A DNA stretch of 64,000 nucleotides from Legionella sainthelensi (GTDB lineage: Bacteria; Pseudomonadota; Gammaproteobacteria; Legionellales; Legionellaceae): assembly GCF_900637685.1 (NCBI RefSeq), contig NZ_LR134388.1, positions 1,747,501 to 1,811,500 on the forward strand. The letters are read 5' to 3'. Below, in pieces: positions 36,164-45,329 of this stretch. A program made the translations under genes and the position numbers. How positions within the stretch are numbered: position 1 is the first letter of the stretch; the number at the start of each line of letters is the position of its first letter. The notes beneath the pieces are model-generated. The model did no database searches. It saw only the letters and a list, made by a program, of their open reading frames with translations, and had not been told where the DNA came from.

Positions 36164-36472
36164 ATGGAAATGAAAACCTTCAATATAACAGAAGCAGCTG
36201 AGTTTCTCGGTGCTCATAAGGAAACAGTTAGAAGGTTAGCCGCTAAAGGTCAATTGCCTGGGGTAAAAATTGGTCGAAGCTGGCGTTTTATTGAAAATGA
36301 TCTTGTGATCTACATGAGGTCTAAGTATGCTCATGTTGTTACATCGCAAGGCGCTGCTGTGGATAGGAGTAAAAGTCAATGGCGCTTTACAAAAGAAAAA
36401 ATATTTGGTGGATTAGTATCTCCCAAAATGGACAAAGAATACAGCGAAGTACTGGGACTACCAGTAAAATAG
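36164..36472 (+). CDS. Excisionase-like HTH protein
   Basis: About 100 residues. The first 55 form a MerR/excisionase-type HTH_17 domain (TEAAEFLGAHKETVRRLAAKGQLPGVKIGRSWRF, landmarks only). The start may be the ATG at 36164 or at 36170. The last 30 codons overlap the integrase gene in another frame (94 bp). Its position directly before the integrase suggests a directionality factor or integrase regulator. Confidence 0.8.
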   Translation: MEMKTFNITEAAEFLGAHKETVRRLAAKGQLPGVKIGRSWRFIENDLVIYMRSKYAHVVTSQGAAVDRSKSQWRFTKEKIFGGLVSPKMDKEYSEVLGLPVK

Positions 36473-37380
36473 CCGCGCAAGAATATCACGATAAATTCAA
36501 AGCAGAATTGTGGTCTCAGGTAAAATTAGAGAGTAAATGTATTTATTCTTGGCAGGATGCCGTTGTTAGATGGTTAAAAGAAAATGAGCACAAACGGAGT
36601 TTGAAGGACGATATCATGCATTTACGTTGGCTAGATTCTTATCTTAGAGGATTTCAGCTGCATGAAATTACTCGCGATATACTGGAGGAAGTGGCTATCA
36701 AGAAGGAGGATACAGGAGTAACGCCAACCACGATTAATCGTATGCTTGAAGTAGTGCGGGCTATATTACGTAAAGCTCAGATGGAATGGGAGTGGCTTGA
36801 TAAGATTCCCGTAGTGCGTATGCGACATGTTGAAAAGCAACGCATCCGATGGTTAACCATAGGGGAAGCAAATCGTTTACTCAATGAATTGCCTTCACAT
36901 TTAAAAGATATGGCTGACTTTAGCTTATCTACAGGATTGCGTGCTTCGAATGTTACTGGATTAAGGTGGAGCGATGTAGATCTCATTAAGAGACATGCTT
37001 GGATTCATCCTGATCAAGCGAAGGCTAATAAAGCCATACCGGTTCCTTTGAATGCACATGCATTAGCTATTCTTAAAAGACGTCGAGGTTTACATACGGA
37101 TTATGTGTTTACTTACCAGGACAAACAAATTCGGCAATGTAATACTAAAGCATGGCGAAAGGCGTTAGATCGTGCAGGAATAGATAATTTTCGTTGGCAT
37201 GATTTGCGCCATACGTGGGCCAGTTGGCATGTTCAAAATGGAACATCACTCCAAGAGTTGCAACAATTAGGGGGATGGTCTAGTTTCGAAATGGTGTTAC
37301 GTTATGCCCATCTTTCTGGGGAGCATTTGCGAGATGCTGCAAACAGAATTAGTGGGCTTCATGTAACGTTTTGTAACTAG
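36379..37380 (+). CDS. Tyrosine site-specific recombinase (phage/island integrase)
   Basis: 333 residues. An N-terminal arm-binding region (MALYKRKNIWWISI) and SAM-like core-binding domain (about 60-150) precede the catalytic domain. That domain carries the Arg in STGLRASNV, HDLRHTWASW (H-x-x-R), the GGW His/Trp position and the nucleophile Tyr in RYAHLS. All catalytic residues are present. The gene ends 110 bp before tRNA-Arg, the likely integration site. The product joins attP and attB. Confidence 0.93.
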   Translation: MALYKRKNIWWISISQNGQRIQRSTGTTSKIAAQEYHDKFKAELWSQVKLESKCIYSWQDAVVRWLKENEHKRSLKDDIMHLRWLDSYLRGFQLHEITRDILEEVAIKKEDTGVTPTTINRMLEVVRAILRKAQMEWEWLDKIPVVRMRHVEKQRIRWLTIGEANRLLNELPSHLKDMADFSLSTGLRASNVTGLRWSDVDLIKRHAWIHPDQAKANKAIPVPLNAHALAILKRRRGLHTDYVFTYQDKQIRQCNTKAWRKALDRAGIDNFRWHDLRHTWASWHVQNGTSLQELQQLGGWSSFEMVLRYAHLSGEHLRDAANRISGLHVTFCN

Positions 37381-37426
37381 TTTTACAGAAGAATTTGAAA
37401 AAGGTGTTACAAATTTGCTACATACC

Positions 37427-37461
37427 CATTTTTCATTTTTCATTTTTCATTTTTCATTTTT
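37427..37461 (+). repeat. Five copies of CATTTTT
   Basis: Exact 7-bp tandem repeats between the integrase stop and tRNA-Arg. Possibly part of the att arm region or a slippage tract. Function unknown. Confidence 0.9.
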
Positions 37462-37490
37462 CGTAATACACAAGTAAGTACTTGATAAAA

Positions 37491-37567
37491 TGGCGCGCCC
37501 GGAAGGATTCGAACCTCCGACCCCCTGGTTCGTAGCCAGATACTCTATCCAACTGAGCTACGGGCGC
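37491..37567 (-). tRNA. tRNA-Arg (ACG)
   Basis: 77 nt including an encoded CCA. The acceptor GCGCCCG pairs with CGGGCGC, the D-arm is AGCTCAGTTGGATAGAGT, the anticodon loop CTACGAA gives ACG, and the T-loop is GGTTCGAATCC. Presumed attachment target of the adjacent integrase. Confidence 0.97.
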
Positions 37568-37573
37568 GTTGAT

Positions 37574-37663
37574 TGGCGGAGAGAGAGGGATTCGAACCCT
37601 CGATGGGATTTCTCCCATACTCCCTTAGCAGGGGAGCGCCTTCGACCACTCGGCCATCTCTCC
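37574..37663 (-). tRNA. tRNA-Ser (GCT)
   Basis: 90 nt with encoded CCA and a long variable arm (class II). The acceptor GGAGAGA pairs with TCTCTCC, the anticodon loop CTGCTAA gives GCT, and the T-loop is GGTTCGAATCC. It lies six bases upstream of tRNA-Arg on the same strand and is probably co-transcribed. Confidence 0.97.
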
Positions 37664-37845
37664 AATCAATGGTTGCGGAGTATATCAGGTATTTTAATAT
37701 CGTCAATATACGTTGTAAATTAATTGAAATCTTATTTAGGTACATAAAAACAAAAAGATCAATATGGTTATAAAAAGAGCATTATATTTCCATGGAGAGA
37801 AAACTATGTTAATACCATAAGTAAAATTATCTTTTATAATCGTTT

Positions 37846-38811
37846 ATGTGGTATACGAGCATCTTACAATCTCAAGCTAAAAAAATTTGCAAGTCGAATA
37901 AGAACATGGCTGAACGATTTATTACTCACTTAGTCGATTTAATAGAAACAAAATGGGATTATGAGTTTGAATTAATGGCAATCTTAGGTTTTATTAAAGA
38001 TTTATATTTGTTTGCAGAAAACAACAAATATCGAGATGTTTCTTTATCTGAATTTTCCAGAGTCTGTATGGGATTACTTATTCTTCATGTGAAGTATGCT
38101 GATGACTATGTTGTTCGAGTTAGCGATTTTATTCCTTTGTGTAAAGATGAAATCATATTTACAGCTATGGATATACAAAATGAGGTAAATGGATTAACAA
38201 GCAGTATCTATACGGGACATCTATTACAGAATACTGACTGCTCATTATCATCCAGGTCTTTTCAGAGGACATTTGCTGCTACACCGAATAAAATTTTATT
38301 AAAAATATTACTCGGAATTGAAAATGAAGTATTTTGGAATCTTGATCATAAGGTATCAGTGAATGTTGACCAATTAATTCTTGTATTTCGTCTATTAATA
38401 GCAGAGGCAAATGATCCACATCAACTTGTTTCGCAATTATTATTTTTTCTTGAAATATTGGAGAATAAAGATGAAAAGTTTGATGAACTTATTTTTGAAT
38501 TAAGAAAAAGTGAAGAGGAATTATTGCCTCGAGTAGTCCATGAAATATGTTTGCAGCTTGAAGAATATCTCACAATGTCAAAACCCCATTCTAATCTACG
38601 TTTTTTTTGTTGCTTAAGATCACCATCTCCATATGATCATAGTCGAGATATTACTGAAATAGTCAAGAATATTAAGCAAAAAGAGTTACAGGATATTGAT
38701 AATATTTTTGAAAAACTATATGAAATTGAAATTATTAGTCCAAAGGATAAGCTCATTGATACAATACAGTTTTTAGAAAATAAGTATCGAACCCATATTT
38801 GTCAAATCTAA
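37846..38811 (+). CDS. Orphan helical protein, effector-like
   Basis: 321 residues, no recognised domain, no signal peptide or membrane segment. It is rich in Leu, Ile, Glu and Lys and largely alpha-helical. A Cys-Cys pair lies near residue 254. Two starts are possible (37846 or the ATG at 37906); neither has a clear ribosome-binding site. It stands alone next to a tRNA-linked island, with base composition similar to the other orphan genes. It may be a Dot/Icm substrate, but nothing in the sequence proves it. Confidence 0.65.
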   Translation: MWYTSILQSQAKKICKSNKNMAERFITHLVDLIETKWDYEFELMAILGFIKDLYLFAENNKYRDVSLSEFSRVCMGLLILHVKYADDYVVRVSDFIPLCKDEIIFTAMDIQNEVNGLTSSIYTGHLLQNTDCSLSSRSFQRTFAATPNKILLKILLGIENEVFWNLDHKVSVNVDQLILVFRLLIAEANDPHQLVSQLLFFLEILENKDEKFDELIFELRKSEEELLPRVVHEICLQLEEYLTMSKPHSNLRFFCCLRSPSPYDHSRDITEIVKNIKQKELQDIDNIFEKLYEIEIISPKDKLIDTIQFLENKYRTHICQI

Positions 38812-39218
38812 TTAAAGTTTGTTATAAAATCATAAAAATTCCTTTTACTATAAGCGATGTATATCTACGACATTTATTCTAGCATAAAGGTCGTGGTGTA
38901 TTTATGGGGTGAAATAAAATCAGTTTGACTTGCAAATTATCATATGCTCTCGTTAATTAGATGCCTAATGGGTTAATGCCAGTCAATTTGACTCAAAGTC
39001 AATGTGTAGAGTTCTTGTTTATTCAAAAAGTTAGTCTCATTTATTTTTATCGAATATTTTATAAAATTTCCAAATTTTCATGTTTACTGCTACTCTTTAA
39101 CATTCATAAATCGGGTTAATATTGAATTAAGAAAATATTTCTCGTGTCATGCCTGCTTTTGAGAAGATGATAAATGTGATTGCCGTGACATGAACGCATA
39201 GATAAATAAGGAGGATCA
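38812..39218. other. Intergenic and promoter region of the beta-oxidation operon
   Basis: 407 bp without a gene. It contains the AGTCAA/TTGACT half-site cluster at 38981-39002 and AT-rich DNA further down. AAGGAGG lies eight bases before the thiolase start. No RNA gene recognised. Confidence 0.6.
38981..39002. promoter_or_regulatory. Triple half-site palindrome upstream of beta-oxidation genes
   Basis: AGTCAA-t-TTGACT-caa-AGTCAA: three alternating 6-bp half-sites giving two overlapping palindromes. They lie 217-238 bp before the thiolase start. Such an arrangement is typical of a dimeric regulator's binding site. Which factor binds is unknown. Confidence 0.45.
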
Positions 39219-40538
39219 ATGAAACAGCAGTCAAATTTAAATGGTCGAGATGTTTATGTAGTTGATGGAAGTCGAACGCCATTTCTTAAAGCCAAAGGAA
39301 TAGGTCCTTTTTCGGGGTCGGATTTGGCTGTAGCGGCAGGTACAACATTATTAAATCGACAGCCATTTTCCCCGGCAGAACTGGATGAGGTAATTATTGG
39401 CAGTGCCATGCCTGGACCAGACGAGGCTAATATTGCTCGCGTAGTTGCCTTGCGTTTAGGCTGCGGTGATAAAGTTCCTGCGTTTACTGTAATGAGAAAC
39501 TGTGCTTCTGGCATGCAAGCATTAGATAATGCTGCAATGCAAATTGCCAGTGGACGCAGTAACTTGGTTCTTGCTGGTGGAACTGATGCGATGAGTCATG
39601 CCCCTTTATTATTTAATCAAAAAATGGCCTCTTGGTTGGCGAGTTGGTATTCTTCCAAAAGTATTGGCCAAAAATTAGGTCTTGTCACTCAATTTAGACC
39701 TTCATTTCTTGCTCCTGTTATTGCATTACTTCGCGGACTTACAGATCCTATTGTTGGTATGAACATGGGACAAACAGCTGAAAAGGTTGCTTATCGATTT
39801 AATATCAATCGCGAACAGATGGATGAGTTTGCTTGTCAAAGCCATATCAGATTGGCTCAAGCATATAACGAAAACAAAATGACAGAGGTATCGCCTATTA
39901 TTGACTATAAAGGACGAGTGTATGTACAAGACGATGGATTAAGGGCTGATTCGACAGTAGAAAAATTAGCGAAACTAAAACCGTTTTTTGATAAAAAATA
40001 CGGTATGGTAACTGCTGGTAATAGTTCTCAAATAACTGATGGGGCATGTTTATTATTACTTGCTAGTGCTGAGGCAGTGAAAAAATATGGTTTGCCTGTT
40101 ATGGGACGAATTGTAGATTCGCAGTGGTCTGCGCTTGATCCTTCTCAAATGGGGCTTGGTCCCGTTCATGCAGCAACGCCAATCTTACAAAGACAAAAAT
40201 TAAAACCGAATGATATGGATTGTTGGGAAATAAACGAAGCATTTGCTGCACAAGTTCTTGGGTGCATTGCAGCTTGGAACAATGATGATTATTGTCGTAC
40301 TCAATTAGGTTTAGACAAAGCGTGGGGTGGGCCTACATTAGACAAGTTAAATCGTGAAGGTGGTGCAATTGCGGCTGGACATCCAATTGGTGCAAGTGGC
40401 GCTAGGATTGTATTGCATGTTTTAAAATCATTAGAGCAAAGAAATGAGTCGCGAGGTATGGCCTCTATTTGTATTGGTGGAGGACAGGGTGGGGCAATGT
40501 ATCTTGAAAGAGTGACTGAGGTGAAAGGACATGAATAA
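39219..40538 (+). CDS. Thiolase (acetyl-CoA acyltransferase, FadI/FadA-like)
   Basis: 439 residues, close to FadI length. The nucleophile Cys95 (RNCASGMQ), the His of AAGHPIGASGAR and the second Cys of ICIGGGQGGAM are all present, as is the NEAFAAQ motif. It cleaves 3-ketoacyl-CoA with CoA, the last step of beta-oxidation. AAGGAGG precedes the ATG. Its 3' end overlaps the next gene by 8 bp, forming the usual thiolase plus multifunctional-enzyme operon. Confidence 0.93.
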   Translation: MKQQSNLNGRDVYVVDGSRTPFLKAKGIGPFSGSDLAVAAGTTLLNRQPFSPAELDEVIIGSAMPGPDEANIARVVALRLGCGDKVPAFTVMRNCASGMQALDNAAMQIASGRSNLVLAGGTDAMSHAPLLFNQKMASWLASWYSSKSIGQKLGLVTQFRPSFLAPVIALLRGLTDPIVGMNMGQTAEKVAYRFNINREQMDEFACQSHIRLAQAYNENKMTEVSPIIDYKGRVYVQDDGLRADSTVEKLAKLKPFFDKKYGMVTAGNSSQITDGACLLLLASAEAVKKYGLPVMGRIVDSQWSALDPSQMGLGPVHAATPILQRQKLKPNDMDCWEINEAFAAQVLGCIAAWNNDDYCRTQLGLDKAWGGPTLDKLNREGGAIAAGHPIGASGARIVLHVLKSLEQRNESRGMASICIGGGQGGAMYLERVTEVKGHE

Positions 40539-42548
40539 TTATAAACATTGGGAGTTGCAACAAGACAGCGACAATATCCTATGGCTGGGTTTAAACAGAA
40601 TAGATACAACTGTAAATAGCATTAATGAAGAAGTATTAGACGAACTGAATAGTTTGCTCTATGAAGTGTCACAAAATAAAAATGCTATAGGTTTGATTGT
40701 ATATTCAGCTAAGGAAAAAGGATTCATTGCTGGTGCGGATGTTAATGCTTTTTCTAAATTTGAAACAACGGCTCAAGCAGTTGATTTTTTACGAAAAGGA
40801 CAAGCCGTATTTGCTAGGCTACAAGCATTAACAATTCCTAGCGTTGCCATGATCGATGGTTTTTGCATGGGAGGCGGTTGTGAGTTAGCTTTAGCTTGCA
40901 CCTACCGTGTCGCTAGTGATGAGAAAGACACTCGTATTGGTTTGCCAGAGGTAATGCTAGGGATACATCCTGGTTGGGGTGGTACGGTGCGTTTGCCGCA
41001 ACTGATAGGAGGTTTTAACGCTTTATCACAAATTATTTTAACAGGAAGTGCGGTCTCTTCTTCAAGAGCAAAAAGTTTAGGCATGGTTGATGATGTAGTG
41101 CCTGTTCGCCAGTTAAAACGTGCAGCAATTTATTTCATCAAAAACAAACCTGCGAAGCATAAACCCTCAGCAATACAGGGAATTACCAATAATGCGTGGA
41201 TGAGAAAACCTCTCGCTGCTTTAATGCGGCGTAGCGTTGCTAAACGAGTTCGTAAAGAGCATTATCCAGCGCCTTATGCCATTATTGATTTATGGGAACA
41301 TGAAGGAGGTATAGGGGATAGGGCTTATTTAAAAGAAATAGATTCTGTAGAGCATTTGGTATCCACAGGGATTACTTCAAAAATCTAATCCGGGCGTTTA
41401 CTTTACGTGAACGATTGAAGGGGTTTGCTAAAGGAAGCGATTTTAAAGCAAAGCAGGTACATGTTATTGGAGCAGGTGTGATGGGAGGCGATATCGCTGC
41501 CTGGTGTGCCCTGCGCGGACTTAAAGTCACTTTACAAGATCAAACATATGCTCAAATTGCTCCAGCAATAGGCCGGGCCCATGCTTTGTATAAGAAAAAA
41601 TTGCGCAAACCTAGGTTAGTTCAAGCTGCAATGGACAATTTAATTCCTGATCCTGAAGGTTATGGTATTGCTCGTGCGGATGTAATCATTGAAGCTGTTT
41701 TCGAAAATCTTGCAGTCAAACAAGAAATTATAAATAAAGTCGAAAAAATCGCTAAAAAAGATGCCATTATTGCTACGAATACATCGAGCATTCCATTAGA
41801 CGAAATGAGCAGCGTCATGAGTGATCCTAAACGTCTTGTGGGAATCCATTTTTTCAATCCAGTGGCAAAAATGGATCTGGTTGAAATTGTAAGTAGTGCA
41901 CAAACATCTAAAAAAGTTGAACTTAATTCCTGTGCATTTGTCAGTCAAATTGGCAAGCTTCCGTTACCTGTTAAATCAAGTCCGGGCTTCTTGGTGAATC
42001 GGGTATTAATGCCTTATTTGATGGAGTGTGTTCAATTATTGGATGAAGGCTATAGCCCTGAAACGATTGATGAGGCTGCTTTAGCTTTTGGTATGTTTAT
42101 GGGCCCAGTGGAACTGGCAGATACGGTTGGTTTAGATGTAGGTTTGGCTGTAGCTGAAAATTTAACGGGACATTTCGGTGGTACAGTTCCCCAGAAATTA
42201 CGTGATATGGTCAAAGAAGGCAAACTGGGCCGTAAGACTGGCCAAGGTTTTTACCACTATAAAAATGGTAAAGCAATTAAAAAACGCCCAACGGTTGCCA
42301 TAGATGCCCATATTGCGGATCGATTAATTTTAAGGATGGTAAATGAATCAGCAGCTTGTTTACGTGAAGGAGTTGTTGCTGACGCTGACTTACTTGATGC
42401 AGGCATGATTTTCGCTACCGGTTTTGCTCCATTTCGTGGAGGGCCAATGAATTATGCTAAAGATTTTGGCACAAACAATTTAGAAAAACTGTTTAAGACT
42501 TTAGAGTCAAAGTATGGTGAACGTTTTAAAGTAGATGAAAGTCTATAA
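40531..42548 (+). pseudogene. FadJ/FadB-like multifunctional beta-oxidation enzyme, one frameshift
   Basis: The first frame (to 41388) is an enoyl-CoA hydratase domain with the oxyanion-hole motifs AGADVNAF and GFCMGGGCELALAC. The second (in frame from about 41385) is the 3-hydroxyacyl-CoA dehydrogenase with VIGAGVMGGDIAAWCA (NAD site), IHFFNPVAKMDLVEI and the C-terminal domain. They are joined by S-K-N-L-I-R-A-F-T-L-R-E-R-L if one A is added to the A5 run at 41379-41383. The repaired product is about 672 residues, normal for FadJ. The second part has no start codon or ribosome-binding site, so two separate genes are unlikely. AAAGGA precedes the first ATG. Confidence 0.88.
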
Positions 42549-42662
42549 AAGTCTCTTATTGCGCAAGTAACTACAGTGAAACAAGGATCAAACTGAAGTA
42601 GAGCATGATAAAAATAGAGTTTACTTTGTTTCACCCAGATACTGGTTCGAGTATGATTAAAA

Positions 42663-43550
42663 ATGTGCTTAAGCAAAAATAGGTTGTTTATTTTATTTTT
42701 TTTACAAATTGTTGGGCTATTCGTTATTGCTCATGCAACTACATTAGTTTTACCGGCTACAGGAGATGTAGTCGGTGAACCACAATATGTTTTGTCTGAA
42801 GGCCTTGAATCCATTGATGAAATAGGGAAGCGATTTGATGTAGGTTATCATGAGTTAGTTAGAGCTAATCCTCATATTGACCCAAGTCGTACAATAGCTG
42901 CTAATTCACGGGTGATTGTACCCTCGCAGTATATTTTGCCCCATGTTCCTAGAAAAGGGATTGTAATCAATTTAGCAGAATACAGACTTTATTATTTTCC
43001 TGAAAATGAAAATGTGGTCCTCACGTTCCCTATCGGTATAGGACGCAAAGGATGGAAAACTCCATTAGGAATGACTAAAATTGTTGCTAAAGTAGCGAAT
43101 CCAAAGTGGAGGCCAACAAAAAATCTGCGTGCAGAAGCCGAAAAAAATGGTGATTTTCTTCCTGAAGAATTGCCTTCAGGTCCATATAACCCATTAGGTC
43201 AATATGCTTTGCGATTAGGATGGCCTACGTTTCTTATTCATGGTACCAATAGACGAGATGGAATAGGTTCTCGTGTAAGTGCGGGATGTATACGAATGTA
43301 TCCTGATGATATTGAACTTTTATTTCGATCAGTTCCAGTCGGCACGCAAGTAAGAATCATTAATCAGCCTGTAAAAATAGGTAAACAAGATGGTCAACTG
43401 GTATTACAAGTCTATCCGTTGCTTAGCGAGCAACGTAATATGCGCTTAAAGACTGTATTAGAAGAACAATTAGCGGGTCAAACGAACTGGAATAATAAAA
43501 TCATCCAAAATGAGCTTGCCTTTCCATCAGGATTAGTTCGAAAAATATAA
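42663..43550 (+). CDS. L,D-transpeptidase with LysM-like domain, secreted
   Basis: 295 residues. Signal peptide (1-25, ending AHA), a LysM-like segment (41-87), then a YkuD catalytic domain (about 98-235) with His193 in IHGTNRR and nucleophile Cys209 in SAGCIRMYPDD. It is of the ErfK/YbiS type that cross-links peptidoglycan or attaches lipoprotein in the periplasm. C-terminal extension of about 60 residues. Its own promoter probably lies in the 114 bp after fadJ. Confidence 0.93.
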   Translation: MCLSKNRLFILFFLQIVGLFVIAHATTLVLPATGDVVGEPQYVLSEGLESIDEIGKRFDVGYHELVRANPHIDPSRTIAANSRVIVPSQYILPHVPRKGIVINLAEYRLYYFPENENVVLTFPIGIGRKGWKTPLGMTKIVAKVANPKWRPTKNLRAEAEKNGDFLPEELPSGPYNPLGQYALRLGWPTFLIHGTNRRDGIGSRVSAGCIRMYPDDIELLFRSVPVGTQVRIINQPVKIGKQDGQLVLQVYPLLSEQRNMRLKTVLEEQLAGQTNWNNKIIQNELAFPSGLVRKI

Positions 43551-43611
43551 GATATGAAATGCTGTAAACCTAGACGGTACTCTCAAGAGTCTCTCAAAAA
43601 TGTGGATTTTT

Positions 43612-44493
43612 TTATAATATTGTTCTTTTTTTACACATATTAAAAAAATAGTAACTTATCCACAAAACAATAAAGCTACCTATAATATCGGTTATATAAT
43701 GCCATCCTAAAAGTACACAAGATGCAATCAGAAATAAATTAATCACAGATAAAACTACCCATAAAATTCTCCAATCTCGAACTAAGTTCACGCATAATAC
43801 CGCCCAAATAGCGTGAAAAGAGGGAAGAGCAATAAGACCGCCATCGTTTGTAGTAGGATTAATATAATGGTGAATTTGTTCAAATTTGAGGCCTGTGGCT
43901 ATTTGTGATATGGAAAAAAGAGCGCTGTTTAAAACACTTGCCGGGGCAGTGGTTGGAAAAAAGTAATAAAATGAAAATCCAATCAAGGTGGTACATAATA
44001 AATAGAAATAATATTCTCGAACGAGATGAAAGTGACATGTAAAAATGACAAATAGGGGCAAAACGCTCATTTGATAAGTTAAGCTGTCATAAGTTACACC
44101 CAGTAAGTATTTAAATTGGGGGTGATTATTAGTCCAAGCTACGACTGATTCCATAGGAAAATGTATATAATTCTCAAAATCAACAATCGATGGGTCAATG
44201 GGGGGAAAGGGCGTTAACTGTACTGCATTGGTTGCTATTGCAATCAAACTCATTACACCAAACAAATAAAGAAGTTCTTTGCCAACTTGCCTGAACTTGC
44301 TTCCTTTTTTAAAATAAAGCATTAATCCAAAATTAAAAAGAAACAAAACCGTTGCTAAAAAGGGAATGCCTTCCGGAAAGTAATTATTTCCTCTAAATTT
44401 AAAAAAATAGTTATTTATTAAAAAAACAATAGAAGATAATACCAGTATTAGCCCTGCAAGAAAGTTAATTGGCTGTGATGATATTTGTTTCAT
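43612..44493 (-). CDS. PAP2-superfamily membrane protein
   Basis: 293 residues with six or more membrane helices. LPSFHAIWAV and GWHYITDIIG are the SRxxxxH-like and His-containing phosphatase motifs of the PAP2/inositol-phosphoceramide-synthase-like group (the first catalytic His and the Asp are present). The substrate is presumably a lipid phosphate. It starts 7 bp after the stop of the CsrA-like gene and is probably co-transcribed with it. Confidence 0.85.
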   Translation of the reverse strand: MKQISSQPINFLAGLILVLSSIVFLINNYFFKFRGNNYFPEGIPFLATVLFLFNFGLMLYFKKGSKFRQVGKELLYLFGVMSLIAIATNAVQLTPFPPIDPSIVDFENYIHFPMESVVAWTNNHPQFKYLLGVTYDSLTYQMSVLPLFVIFTCHFHLVREYYFYLLCTTLIGFSFYYFFPTTAPASVLNSALFSISQIATGLKFEQIHHYINPTTNDGGLIALPSFHAIWAVLCVNLVRDWRILWVVLSVINLFLIASCVLLGWHYITDIIGSFIVLWISYYFFNMCKKRTIL

Positions 44494-44500
44494 TGAGTAA

Positions 44501-44698
44501 TTATTCGACTGTTTCTAAAAGTTGTTTCTGTTTTATTGCATGAAAGATTTCTTCTCTGTGTACATTTACTGATCTAGGGGCATCAACTCCAAATTTGATA
44601 TTTCCAGGCTCTTGGGTTTTAAATGCTAAAATTTTGACAGATGCTTTGCCAATATGAATCATTAAAGGTTCTTCAAATTGAAGAGAAATTATATCCAT
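44501..44698 (-). CDS. CsrA-family RNA-binding regulator paralog
   Basis: 65 residues with the CsrA layout: LMIHIGKASVKILAF, IKFGVDAPRSVNVHREEI and a helical C-terminus. The N-terminus MDIISLQFEE departs from the usual MLILTRR; Arg4-like positions that contact RNA differ, but the second RNA site (VHREEI, Arg equivalent to Arg44) is present. It may be a diverged or specialised CsrA, as Legionella genomes carry several. GAGG lies before the ATG. It is linked to the PAP2 gene. Confidence 0.88.
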   Translation of the reverse strand: MDIISLQFEEPLMIHIGKASVKILAFKTQEPGNIKFGVDAPRSVNVHREEIFHAIKQKQLLETVE

Positions 44699-44875
44699 TA
44701 AAAACCTCTATAATTTATGATTAAGTCGATTGTAAGTCCATACATTTATGTTGTGCACGGTAACCTAATTTATAGATATTTACCACTACAAATTGAGATA
44801 AATGAATAAAAAAAATTTATATCCTAATATTAACCAATTAAATTTTATAATTTCCATTATTTATGCAGCTTGCGA

Positions 44876-44904
44876 TTGTAAGAGTTAATTAAAATAGTTA
44901 TAAT
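44876..44904 (+). promoter_or_regulatory. Sigma-70-type promoter of the rpsF operon
   Basis: TTGTAA and TATAAT are separated by 17 bases, 73 bp upstream of the rpsF start. The -10 is consensus, and the spacing is ideal. Confidence 0.7.
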
Positions 44905-44976
44905 TGGCAGCTTTTTTAAAACCTTGCCTTACTGTTGTCACTGAACACAGAAGGCTTCTATCCATAAGGAGAAATC

Positions 44977-45315
44977 ATGAGACATTATGAGATTATGTTT
45001 CTTGTGCACCCTGATCAAAGTGAGCAAGTACCTGCAATGGTTGAGCGTTACGAGGGGATCATAAGTAAGCACAATGGAGTAATCCACCGAAAAGAAGACT
45101 TAGGTCGTCGTCAATTAGCTTATCCAATTTGTGATGTACATAAAGCACATTATATTCTTATGAATATTGAGTGTAGTCTTGAAGCTCTGGACGAGATTAA
45201 AAATGCATTCAAATACAATGATGCAATCATCAGAAACTTAATTACGCGTCAAAAACAAGCGATTACTACTGAGTCTGTTTTGATGAAGAAAGAGAAAGAA
45301 ACCAGAGCAGCTTAA
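44977..45315 (+). CDS. rpsF: Ribosomal protein S6
   Basis: 112 residues, complete. [19 protein letters not shown] and [15 protein letters not shown] are S6 signatures. First gene of the standard rpsF-rpsR-(membrane protein)-rplI operon. AAGGAG precedes the ATG. It binds 16S rRNA with S18 in the small subunit. Confidence 0.98.
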   Translation: MRHYEIMFLVHPDQSEQVPAMVERYEGIISKHNGVIHRKEDLGRRQLAYPICDVHKAHYILMNIECSLEALDEIKNAFKYNDAIIRNLITRQKQAITTESVLMKKEKETRAA

Positions 45316-45329
45316 GAGGAGACTTATTT

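Larger units (their letters stand above)
34187..37567. mobile_element. Small tRNA-Arg-associated integrative island
   Basis: The segment lies between an intact tRNA-Arg(ACG) at the right and a diverged copy of that tRNA's 3' half at the left. It carries a tyrosine integrase and an excisionase-like HTH gene at the tRNA end, an IS3-family insertion and a truncated gene. This is the layout of an integrative element remnant. The two tRNA-like ends differ at about a quarter of positions, so they are not a fresh att duplication; the left one may come from an older event. Confidence 0.6.

Noticed and set aside
36014..36172. Partial plus-strand frame right of the IS (ends QLSEWK)
   Set aside because: It may be the 3' end of a gene lost with the IS-associated deletion, but no start or known family is visible, so it is not listed as a gene.
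37490..37773. Short frames across the two tRNA genes
   Set aside because: They lie on tRNA-Arg and tRNA-Ser and have the amino-acid patterns typical of translated tRNA sequence, not proteins.
41415..42548. Stand-alone 3-hydroxyacyl-CoA dehydrogenase gene starting at TTG 41415
   Set aside because: No start codon of quality or ribosome-binding site, and the conserved linker residues continue upstream in the same frame, so it is the second half of a frameshifted FadJ-like gene.
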